Shown: piece after piece, positions 32,601-42,494 of the stretch
How the letters are laid out: each line of letters begins with the position of its first letter
How positions within the stretch are numbered: the stretch's first letter is position 1
Assembly: GCA_017506865.1 (NCBI GenBank)
Contig: JAFCMP010000290.1
Span: 930,001-994,000 of the forward strand
Reading direction: 5' to 3'
Source of the DNA: Tribonema minus
Taxonomy: Eukaryota; Sar; Xanthophyceae; Tribonematales; Tribonemataceae
DNA: 64,000 nucleotides
The notes under the pieces: generated by a model
What the model was told of the DNA's origin: nothing
Databases searched by the model: none
Seen by the model: only the letters and a program-made list of their open reading frames with translations
Translations under genes and position numbers: made by a program

Positions 32601-35600
32601 GTTGGAGTGGATGTGCAGTCCAGGAGTAGGGATGCCCTGGGGCCCTCCCACGATCACTGCTGCTGCCGAGCGCGGCGATGTTGGGATGGTGCATCGGCTG
32701 CAGCGTTGAGCGAGCAGCCAGTGTGTGACTTGTGCACGGCCCTCCTTAGTTGCTGCGGCCATGACAGGATCGGTCTCCCCGAATGAGTACTTGCGGCGGT
32801 GCGCCCACTCCAGAAACTGCAGCTGCCCAGGACCGGCGGCTCTGCAAGCTGCCAGCTTGCTCCAGTGCCTTTTCTTGACAAAGCCCCCCCTCACCATGAT
32901 GGCCCACTCCATAAACTTCACTTCAAGTTGGCTGTGCGCTGCCGCACCTATGTTGGCGGAGGCATGCCAGCCCAGCGGGCCAAAAGCGTGATCGCCGCCA
33001 AGAACGAGGCCGGCGAGGGAGGTGTTGCCGGTGCCCCAGGGCTAGCGTCTAAACTCAGACGGCCTTGGCGCCACTGGCTTTAGGTTTTGAGCCCTGGCTG
33101 AACTAGTATAGCCATAACACAACTGGCGCAACACTTATTGAGGCTTCTAGCGCTTCTACAGTCACTATTGAGGCCCATCCAGCTTACATAGGGCTAGGGC
33201 TAGGGTTACGGGCATGACTAACCCTATGTAAAACACTAGCCCTAGGCAAGACTCACGAGTAATCTCACGAGTAATGAGTAATACTCATGAGTAAACTTGC
33301 GAGTATTGCCGATTGCGCCACGAGTCACTTGCCGGGGCAGCTGGCGCAACTCACTGGCGCAACCTGTCTGGCGCAAGAGTTTAGTCAAGGCGCTAGCCCT
33401 GCAGTGGCCGCAGCTTCTGCCAAGAGCCAGTTCGTCTCCGTGAACTGGTTTTCGCAAGCCCACTGCAGCAGGTCCTCCTGCTGCTGTGGGCTTGTGGCAT
33501 GGCAATGCAAGCAAGGCACAGCACAGCTGACCGCACTGTTCGACGTGCATCATCGGGGCTGCTGCTCTTGTCTGAGCCAACAGCCATTGTGCACAGCTGT
33601 AACTGCCACTGAGCACAAATCTGCAGATGCATCAGTCGGGTGACACTTCAATAGCCAGTGTCACCACATGAAGCATTCACTAATGTGGTACAGCATTCGC
33701 CACTGTGGCCAAGGCTTTCATGCGCATATGTTGCAGCATGATGATCAGCTACACACCTACCTGATTTCTAAATCCTGTGTGCTCAACTCACTTGAATGAT
33801 TGCTGCTGATACTGCATGCCATCAGAAGACATCCTATGATTGCTGTAGCACCAGTCTCCACACATGTAGCTACATGCATGCCATCTACCTGACAATAATC
33901 GATTGATCGTAGAAGACTCAAGTAAATATCAAGGGCTTGAAGTCGACTTACCATCCTCTCCCACAGCAGGCTCTGGCTCTCGTGGACGCCCATACTGAGT
34001 GCTCTGGATATGGGCAGACCGTCAAAGTCGTCGTTGTCGCTGCCGCCTCTGCGGCCTTGCTCGTATAGAGCGTGCCCCACCTGAGAGAGTGACACATGGC
34101 GCCATGTAAGATCATCTAAGTGTGACAAGTGGCAGGCGAAATACTCTAGCAGTGGTCGTATATACTTTGAAACGCCGTTAAAGTGGCAATACATCTAATG
34201 TCACGGTACCGAAAAGTTGCCAAGCCCGTCTCTCCATTGCTGCATTGAAGGTATGAGCTGTACTTGAGTGCGAAATGTTGCAGCATACGCTTATGAGATA
34301 CCTTGCGCGCCATGTGGCACATGCATGCACTGCACCTTTGGAAAGTCACGACGCGATGCCGAGAGGATGTGCCTGGAAGCATGTACATGAGAGATGGTAT
34401 GCATACTTATGAGCTGCTGGACACATCCCCTCTGTCCATGCCAACATTGCAGCTGTGCTAATATACTGCGACTTGGCATGATGAGCAGTCATGTTACAAG
34501 TAAATGTGTGCATCACAGGTGGTGGTAGGTGCCAGAGGAAACATCACAGGCAGCATGACACAACTCAACGACAGCCGACTCTGGTCAACAAGAGCTGCTC
34601 CTGTGCGTTGCGTCAATCCTCCTACGCGGCACAGTGGAGCATAGGGTTACTCAAAACTGCACACTCTTCATGCACCGAGTAGCAGCTGCAGTGATGACTG
34701 CAAGCAACTATCCACGTCTTTGGTGCACTATGTTCTAGTGTACAGAAGCCCTGACCGTAATCTCACTGCGACATCGAGTCAACCCTTGTCATGCATCAGC
34801 GCTTTCTTGTTTACAAAACCTAGTCTAGGGGCGATGGCTTATATATGTGTTGACTCCCCTCGATCGTACTGTTCCCATGCGGTTCTTCAATCATTGCACT
34901 TGCTTTCAATTCACGATGCAATTAATGATGTGTGCAGATGTTCCGACAAAAAGTCATGTGCAGGGATTTCAACGTGCCACCTGTGTAGCTACATTACATA
35001 CCTCGTGCACAGTCCCCGCAATGCCCTCAATCCAGTTTTCGCTGCGTCCAGAGCAAGCACAGGATAGCACCAAGATAGCACCAGATTACTTTATTGTGAG
35101 GTAATTTGCGTTTGGTCGGCTGACACTGGTCACTTGTGCGCGGAACCCAGAAACAATACTTTAAGCTTCACAGCATGGAAGTCTAGCAAGTGACAACCAA
35201 GAGAATTGGTCCGATGAACACATCAGTCCATGTTCATAAAGCTTAACTGCGCCACTATGCGCATGTGTCTGCAGTAGCATACCATCTCATACCTGTAACA
35301 ACCATCAATGCAGCTTCTGGATTGGGCTAATGCCAGCACATCTCAGCGGACAGTCGCTGAGGATTTGAAGACAGAGCAGCAGCAATTTAAATCATCAACT
35401 GACACAGCTGAACCACTGCATCATCAAGATGAAGTCATGCACTGCCATTCATACGTGATCAGGCGCCTGCTAGTGTAGCCCATCCAATGCCAGCCGCTAT
35501 TACGCATGTGATACTGCAAAGATATGATACAGTGTAATACGCAATGTATGTATCACCTGTAGCGCGTAGTGATGCGTACGTCGGTGGGATGGAACCCAGA

Positions 35601-38600
35601 CGTGAAGGGGTGCGGAGACACGTCCAGCCTGTGTGACAGAGCGTGCAAACCGCAACAAAACAAACATACCAAGTGTATCAGAAAGCAGTCAGCAGGTGAC
35701 CACTTTCCCTGCACGCTGGCACTGAAGCTCATGGCCGGCGATTCACCAGCGGTGAAGCAGTTGAGCAGGATGAAACCGATGCACTGAGCCTGGAAAGCCT
35801 CGCATGCTACAGGCCATACAACAGTTGCGTCTAGCCTGAAACGCCGCGCATGCCATATTAATTGATAGTCGCTTTGTGAAACTCAATACCTGCAAGTATC
35901 AGCTGATGGGTAGGGCCTCCAGCAGGCAAGCATACTTGTTGAAGCGTTCACTCAACACTGCCATCTGCATTTTGAAGCGCCAACCTTCACACAAAGCCGT
36001 GCGGCCCAAATGAATTGCGTGCATGACAGCAGCTTGCGACAAACCTGCTGTTCCCCCGCATGACGGCCACAAAGGTCGACATACATATATACAGGCACTG
36101 TCAATATCAAGTAACGTCGCCACCGCGCAGCCATGCTAAAAATCACCCTGAGCAGAGGCGCAGTAGGTGCAGCGCCAGTGCACTGATGACCTGACTCGCA
36201 GGTTGACTTGGTGCTGGAATCACAGGGCACTTCCAGGGTCTGCCAAACGATTCCAGTGGTATTTGAATGCACGTACACATGTATGTGTGTGTGTGTGTGT
36301 TTTGCGGTACCTTGGGTGTCTCGTCAAACCATTATGCACACTCGATTTTCCTTTCTGAAAGTTTCACGCACCTGCCGTGTTCCAGGTCGAACCCCAGCTT
36401 CTCAGCAATCTGCCTGCAGAGAGCCTCCTGCTTCTTCACCTCCCAAGAGGGTGACGGCGAAAGGGCACCTGAAGAGTCACCCGAAGAGTCACCGTCTGCC
36501 TTGATCTTGTCCAGGATGGCACTCAGCAGAGGCGTGAGGCCCGCTTTGAGCTCAGTGAACACCTGCAATGAGCGAACATCCATGGGGAACATAACTGGGC
36601 AATCAGCCCGTGATGTCTCAGTCTGCGATTTCCTGTTGCACCAAATGGGCAAGCACCATCTGAAACATTGTGAGCAACCAGCTGTCAAATGTTTGTCACC
36701 TTTCTTCGTCGCTTATGTAGGAAAACACCTACTTACTGCACAATAATTGAAAAGCAGCACCTGCCGCAAGCACCTCAAGCCAGTGGTGCGTGCTGCCTTT
36801 GGAGATACCCTGTGTATAGGCATGTGGCAACTTCCGTACTGCTTTATCGGATTGGTACTATTAGTGCTAGCATGCTGAAGCTTGCTGGCAGCTGTTCTGT
36901 CTGCACGACTGCAAGCCCAGTGCAGATGCACATGCACATTTTGGGGTCTGGCGCCCTCGCAGCCAAGTAACCACCTATAGCAAGGGGGATTATTCCCAAT
37001 GAATACCATAAAGATGTTGGGGGGCAGCTTGGCAAGGCAAGGTGTGCCTGTCACATGCTCATGTCACTGCTAGGCACGGGCTTGTTGAGCAGTTTCTGAT
37101 GGTACACAGCTCTCGCATCGCAGGAAAGAATGCGCGCAGGGTCCGCAAATGCTGAATTCGTGAACAAGCCTGAATCAGTACCAGTGCTCAGCTAGGAGAT
37201 TGTGTTCACGTGTGTTTGTTTGGCCAACGCTGCTAATGGCGCGAGACAGGCAGCTCCACTTCAAACCAGACTATGCGCCAGCTGCAGTGAGCAGCTGCTT
37301 CTGCACAGAAGTTGTGTATGATGACGTTGTTATATCTTAACCCTACCCCTAGCTCACAGTTCCATCGCACAAAGATGACGACACACTGCGCAGCCAATGA
37401 TTCCGAAACGGTTACCGTGTTGAAGCTATTTTGAGCAAACATGCATACGTTTTGCCGTTTGTCCCCTGGGCCCCCTCCCCTCCCTCTTTTCAGGCCGGTG
37501 GTAAAGGGTATGTATAGGGGGCATGCAAAGGGGAGTCCCAGGGGACAAGTGTGCTGCAATGTACACTTTAAAGTGCAAGAGGGCCATGGCGCTTTTACCA
37601 TGTGAGGGCTGTCGATTGGTACGTGACTTATGTGTAGTACCCCAGCATGTTCGCATCATTTACAACACTTCACGTACTTCGAAGTACTTGAAGTATTACT
37701 AGGAGGGATCTGTTGAAAGTATACGGTTCACCGCTGCCTCACCTCGGCAAGCCGTTCGCGCGACATGCCACGCTCAAATACGTCAATGTTGGCGTGTCCA
37801 ATCACATCATGTACAACACGTCACGTACTTGAAATAGAACTAACAACCAGTAAAACTAATATGATTTACCGCCGCTTCACCTCAGCAAGTCGTTCGCGCG
37901 ACATGCCGCGTTCAAAGACGTCAATGTTGGCGTCATAGACGCCCATCTCCGGTCGCGTTGCTGCTGCCACCTCGCTCTTGAGATGCACCATCTCAGACAG
38001 CAGCGGCGCAAACGCGGGCCAATCGTTTTCCTTTCTGGCCTTGACCCTGCGCCATGATTGAATACACGTGGGACATTGCTCAGTGAGTCTATTCATTCAT
38101 TTATAAGCAATCATCGTGCAGCTGCTCAGCCTCAACGTGAACAAAAGGTGACTTTGGGGATTGCAGCAGTGGAAAGTTGACTTTTTGGAAGTATTTGACA
38201 GCGGCAGAAAGCTGCCGAGCGGCACGTACACCTTAAGATGCAGGTTGCTAGTGATGACAACGAAATGATAGATGTAGAAAGAAAGCAGGAAATTGCAAGC
38301 CATGATGTGATTCCGCTCAGTTGATCTTCAAGTGTGCCCTTGCCAGTGTCCACAGCAAATTTGGCGCTGCTGGCATGGCCACTGCAGTGACAATCAACTC
38401 AAGCCAGCAGAAGATGAGGTCATTTGGCTACGAGACGGTTTCAATCTTGTGGCGATCGTGTTAAAGTCAGCCCACCCACGTGCTTCAAGTTGCAGTAGCA
38501 GCGGTTCGCTCCCGAAAAAGGTGTGTGCATGTTGCAGCTCATGACGTGACTCATGTTTCGACCAGGCACTACTTTGGTGAACAGCTGCAGAATTCACTGC

Positions 38601-40020
38601 GTGCTTTTGCAACATCACAGCAACAGCTCACCACGTATCGCATGCTCTCCCTTAAGTCCATGTTCTGCCTCTCTGGCTGCTCAAGTTTTTAATCATGTTA
38701 TGACTTATGATGTGACTTGTGCACCAGGTAACGTCACTGAATCTTGCAACATGCGACTACTGCGGCGACTTGTACACGCTAGCTGATTTAGAGGACACCG
38801 TGACCATAACCCTTACCTAACCCGAGCAGCCGCTACAAGCATCTACATGACAACAGTAAATGCCCACCATGCATGATAGCCATCCAACTCCGCCTCTCTG
38901 CCAGTTCATGTTGTATTTTGTGGACATATACTTGAAATCGAGCAGCCACTGCAGTAGTGTACATACTGCACATCTATAGTGATACCTACTTTATCTCACC
39001 ATGCGTGGTATGCTCGCCCCTCCAGCTCTGCCTCTCTGGCCGCCATGTCCTTGCTCTTGCGCATCTCATGATCAAAGTCCCGAATGGCATCCCTCACAAC
39101 CGCCGCTTTCTCCGCCCCCAGCACATCAGTCGTGTCGGCTCGCCTGAGCTCGCTGACCAGTGCTCCCAGGTCTGCTGCTGTGCGCTTCTCAAAAACAGCT
39201 CCCGCTAGGGCGGACTTCTGCATCGAACGCGCCTTGGCTGCGCCCGATGGCATCATCACCTGTGATAATTGATCCCATTTTGTGAGTAAAGTTATCGGGG
39301 ATGAAACACAAAGTAACACAAGGAGTGAGCACCCAAGACCAAGTTTGCGGCTGGTTGTGCTGATGTAGTCTGTGAGTTCAATGTATGCTGGACATGCAGG
39401 TTGTACGTACTGCCAGCGTGCCTGGTGCGTCATATGCCTCTTTGTGCGTCATATGCCTGACTGGCCTGACTTGAGTGCAGCAGCATACGGCAGGCAAGGC
39501 TAGTTGAGGCACTCGCACTGATTGACGTAGAGCGCTGAATGAACAATTCATGATTGCGCGTTTTCATAAAGAGGCTGAGTGTACCTGCTGCTGTCATGTG
39601 AATGAAGCACTGTTGCACTCCCCGGGCTTCACTGCGCATTCGTAGTCTGCCTTTCTCAGTAAACTCCCACTATACAGCAGGCATGGTGACACCGCAAGGC
39701 ATCACTTGAGCCAAGTCACACATGTGTGTGTTCAAACTCACAAACTGCTCGGTCCAGCAGGACATGTTAGGCTTCCATACTTCCTCCTCGACATTGGCGG
39801 GGAATCTAGAGAAGTCAAAATCCACACGTACTCGACACTCCATGAAACAACATATTCCGAAGTACTTCAAAGTTGAAGTTTTTACCTGCTCATCCCAGCC
39901 CAGCACAGCCTGCACTCCATTGAGTCTGTCGATCTCCCTCAGCCTGTCACACAGCTTGACATAGGCGTTTGTGACGCTCTCCTTGCTTTGAGTGACAGGC
40001 ATCTCTGTCGCAGCAGACAT
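26637..40020 (-). CDS. M32 family metallocarboxypeptidase (carboxypeptidase Taq-like), 13 exons
   Basis: Zinc carboxypeptidase removing C-terminal residues from peptides. Exons (minus order): 40020-39886, 39259-39000, 38046-37881, 36562-36372, 35628-35557, 35041-35002, 34080-33952, 29796-29689, 29118-29054, 28373-28334, 27692-27565, 27242-27122, 26774-26637. All joins keep frame, giving 530 aa, the usual family length. Motifs: VLGWDEQ at the N terminus, SPHPFTSGFHPTDVRITTRY, the zinc site HEVGH (H/E from exon 6, VGH from exon 7), GVHESQSLLWE (third zinc ligand Glu), IRVNADEVTYPMHIILR, and a C-terminal IHSIGSLY. Every intron is GT-AG; intron 11 reads AG|GTAAAG and intron 12 CAG|GTCAGC. Only 12% of the span is coding. 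An alternative ATG at 40077 would add 19 residues; a targeting role cannot be judged. Confidence 0.95.
28800..29050. repeat. CGACAT/ATGTCG-rich segment in M32 intron 9
   Basis: The motifs CGACAT, ACGACATG and ATGTCG, or one-base variants such as CATCGTCG, recur about a dozen times in 250 bp in both orientations. Spacing is irregular. No coding potential is visible. Confidence 0.45.
30888..31201 (+). pseudogene. Sacsin-repeat-region-like fragment (left arm)
   Basis: Broken frames encode WTSVAARM, then LPVSTGLPVHINGYF, RQARYWTSDNTPGDGVVR and NELVEEVTTACYV. This order matches the segment of sacsin-type proteins that reads W..vAA...LPLp..TGLPVHvNGyF...RRdiW..D..GdG..R..WN..Ll.... A stop and frame jumps interrupt it, so it is not translated as a unit. 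Sacsins are large chaperone-like proteins; only this short piece is present. Confidence 0.7.
31202..31331. other. Palindrome spacer with telomere-like tract
   Basis: The spacer between the sacsin-like arms carries CCCTAACCCTAGCCCAAACCC-type sequence at about 31287-31313 and a related GGGTTAGTATAAGG at about 31220. No coding potential. Confidence 0.6.
31332..31640 (-). pseudogene. Sacsin-repeat-region-like fragment (right arm, inverted)
   Basis: On the minus strand: APWTSVAVRMPLD, LPVHINGYC, RRCIWTSDDTFGNHAIR, then TALIEEVAAASYV, the same series as the left arm with different lesions. It needs frame changes between the pieces. The two arms therefore diverged after the fold-back duplication. 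Confidence 0.7.
32088..32710 (+). pseudogene. Ankyrin-like repeat fragment (plus arm and spacer)
   Basis: The translation carries repeat units of the algal/viral type with a conserved EW and AA..G pattern: TETNWLMAEAAVTGN, VNVMEWAM, HWSKRAACKAAGAGQLRFL, MAAAIEEGHVAVTDWLL, then in the spacer VDMLEWMCSPGV and ITAAAERGDVGMVHRL. A small GCGAA duplication (about 32215-32225) and a one-base insertion near 32345 shift the frame, so the gene is broken. Confidence 0.7.
33034..33403. mobile_element. MITE-like insertion, ~370 bp, with 11-bp terminal inverted repeats
   Basis: The ends read CAGGGCTAGCG (33037-33047) and its exact reverse complement (33391-33401); weaker similarity (CTAAACTC) extends inward. 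Comparison with the uninterrupted partner arm shows a 3-bp duplication (GTG) at the insertion site. No coding sequence is present. Inside lie TGGCGCAAC repeats, a palindromic telomere-like stretch (about 33185-33243) and an ACTCATGAGTAA/CGAGTAATC cluster. Its non-autonomous nature and small size fit a MITE; the superfamily is not determinable. Confidence 0.75.
33188..33243. repeat. Palindromic telomere-like tract
   Basis: CATAGGGCTAGGGCTAGGGTTA is followed, after about ten bases, by TAACCCTATG and then a CTAGCCCTAG block, so TTAGGG-like units face each other inside the MITE-like element. Confidence 0.6.
36287..36302 (+). repeat. Short GT microsatellite in M32 intron 4
   Basis: Seven to eight GT units next to TATGTAC sequence, intronic. 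Confidence 0.7.
37658..37933. repeat. 138-bp tandem duplication spanning the end of M32 exon 3 and its 5' splice site
   Basis: Unit A (37658-37795) and unit B (37796-37933) are adjacent direct copies with an offset of exactly 138 bp. Unit B contains the last 53 bases of exon 3 (37881-37933), the donor and 85 bp of intron. Unit A repeats them with a few substitutions and keeps a good donor (GAG|GTGAGG). Reading through the real donor meets a TAA four codons later, so use of the copied donor would truncate the enzyme. Confidence 0.88.
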
Positions 40021-42494
40021 GCGGCAGGTGCTGCTTGCAACTCTTTCAAGCGAGCAGAGCACCAGGCAGGCAGGCAAGAAGGGACAGTAAGCAGCAGCAA
40101 CAGTGATGGCCTAAAGTGCCACGCACAAAATTCTCAACATCGTCAGCACAAGCGACTTCTTGTCAGGAAGAAGCGTTCACGTTTGTGTGTCTTTTTCGCA
40201 ACATGTCACTGCGTAGTCCAGGGCGTGTCTTATGTAAGGCTGCCATTGTAAAATTGTAATCGTTGATTGCAGCGAATGCTGGACATAAGAGAGGCATTAT
40301 TCACTGCGTCATGAAGGTATCAGATGGATGGTGCAAATCAACCACCACGCGCTTTTCTTGCGCCGCTTGAAGTTTCAGTCAAGAAACACACACACACAGA
40401 GCGAGAAATCTCAGGATCAGCCCTGCTGGACAGCTTCGATTACTGAGTATTATGCAGCAGCGGTGGTGCGGTCACAACACTCACATGCTGGCGCTGGCGC
40501 TTGAAGAGTTGATGACTCCGAGAGCAACTACAGCTCGGGAAGTCCTGAATCCAAGCGTTTTGAGCATAAAGGCTCCAGCAGGCGCTTGGAAGATAGCAGT
40601 CGCGATCGCTACAGCCCTCCAGTGCGGCACCCGTGCCATATGCCTCGAGATATGTGTTCCAAGATTCGCAAAACTTCAAAAGTGAAGTTAATCTTCAAAG
40701 GTGAAGTTCAATACTTGGCCCTAGTGTAGCACGTCTCTGGAATCACAAAATGTTGACATACACAAGTGCAACGATCAGAATACATCAATAGAGCAAATCA
40801 ACACAGCGATCGCATCACTGCAAAATACTCGCGAAGTGAGCCCAGGCGAAAACGTTTGAAAACCAGGCAATCACATGCGTGGCAATACGCTCTGCTGGTG
40901 GACAGCTTGTCAATGGCATAATGTAAAGGTATCAAATAATACAGGAAAAGGGAACAGACATAGCAAAAAGACATAGTAGTGAAGTGAAGGTGAAGTCAAG
41001 ATCACGCACAATGGTACGAGTACGTCGAATAAAATTGCACATGCCTACATGTCGCTGGTGCACCAGCTGGTGTAGTAGCTGTCGTAAGCCACCAGGGGCG
41101 CTTTGCTGGGGCACAATGAGTGTCTCTTCGGGTGCGGCAGCAGCGCAGTTCTCAGCAGATGACGTGGCCTACCTGGCGCACGAGTTATTTGGGCCAGCCT
41201 GGCCCAAATATGGGGTTCGATGTCAGGACCCCCCCCCCCCCCGCGGTTGCGCTTACAGGCAGCCGCTCTGTTGAGCCAGTTCAATGTACGTATGCTACAT
41301 ACTGCTGAGCAGAGCACACTAGAAAACCACCACCGTGTGACAATAAAACACAGAAGGTTGCTCTGACTTCCGCGGACAGCAGCCATTGACCCATGGTTGC
41401 GTCAATTCTGAACAAAAAGACTTCTGTGATCGCTGCCACAAGTGGCTACAACCACTCCCATGTCACACAGGGTGCCTGAATGCAACCTGTGAAACATAGG
41501 TAAACTCATAAATGCCTGAAAAACAGCAAGGTCCGGTGCAAAACTGCACTTGGCGTTGCACTACGCCTAAGTGTGCACATCAAGTGCACGCTGGTCATGT
41601 TCTAGGTGTCCGTGGAGCAGGGCTTGTTGCGTAAACCATAGTCCGCCATCAGCAACGTCCACGGTGTGAAAGTGAAGTGCGTCACACCTTCCTGCCACTT
41701 GTGAGCTCACGCAACAGCTGCACTCCCTGCACGAATGCGTTGATGTCCTGAACAAATACGTAAAACAAGGGAGAAAAACAAAGGCCATGTGCACTGATAA
41801 TTGTTGCATGCTGCGCCACAGCAGCATGGTGCTAGACTAACGGAATATGACTGGAAGCCTGGCACAACGACACACACATGGTAATTAAACAGCATGCTAG
41901 AAAGTTCAATCAATTCCAGGGCGGTTTGTGGACCTGCTCCACTTCAAGTTGAACAAGCGCCACTGTGTGATGAAAGTGAACGTGACCTGTGTGTGCGACT
42001 GCTGACCTTGTAAGTATGGCAGACTGCGAAATCACGGAGTGCTGAAGCAGACGTGCACAAAACATCACCTTGCCATGCTGAGCTTAAAGTGAAGTTAGTT
42101 GCAGTGTTGCGTGAAGCCAGAGCAAAACGAATCATGATGTCAGTGTCTACTGGGAAGCAATGGACAGATTAACACTGCGGGCCGCCAGAACAGCCACTGT
42201 GCAATGTCAACATGTTTCGCTTGGAGCAGTGCACTTTTGAACCTTCTACACATGGTGGGATCCCAAAGCTGGTGAGAAGCATAACACATTACCGTTTTCA
42301 TTGTCCGTTGACAGCGCATGACTCACAACGCATGCGAGTGGTTATTGCGATCATACACAGCCACTGTGGCGCATTGTGCTCCAAGGTTGACACTGAATCA
42401 AGCATGAACGACTCCAGAATATGAGCTGAACCGCAGCTCCTCAAGTGGCACTTGCGATTGGCCAAAGTTATGGACAATCAAACAACCAAATGAT
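40021..42494. other. Intergenic between M32 (5' end) and GH26 (3' end)
   Basis: No gene recognised. The stretch contains the presumed M32 promoter (minus strand, just above 40020), a CA microsatellite near 40388, TGAAGTT-type inverted motifs near 40670-40710, a perfect hairpin (41186-41210) and a 14-bp C run (41229-41242). No TATA-like element could be assigned with confidence. Confidence 0.5.
41186..41210. repeat. Perfect 12-bp-arm hairpin with 1-nt loop
   Basis: TATTTGGGCCAG, a single C, then the exact reverse complement, directly upstream of a 14-bp C homopolymer. Possibly a MITE footprint or cruciform site. Confidence 0.85.

Larger units (their letters stand above)
32088..33450. repeat. 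Inverted repeat of ankyrin-like gene fragment inside M32 intron 7
   Basis: The plus arm (32088-32454) and minus arm (32703-33033 continued at 33404-33450) are about 85% identical by eye, around a 248-bp spacer. The minus arm is split by a 370-bp MITE-like insertion, which is absent from the plus arm and so dates after the fold-back event. Confidence 0.88.
32703..33450 (-). pseudogene. Ankyrin-like repeat fragment (minus arm, interrupted by MITE-like insert)
   Basis: On the minus strand, from 33450 and outward toward about 33500, it reads EDLLQWACENQFTETNWLLAEAA, is cut at 33404 by the insert, and resumes at 33033 with HAFGPLGWHASAN, KFMEWAI, HWSKLAACRAAGPGQLQFLEWAH and VMAAATKEGRAQVTHWLLAQR. 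The stretch 32921-32703 is still open, so this arm is better preserved than the plus arm. Confidence 0.7.
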
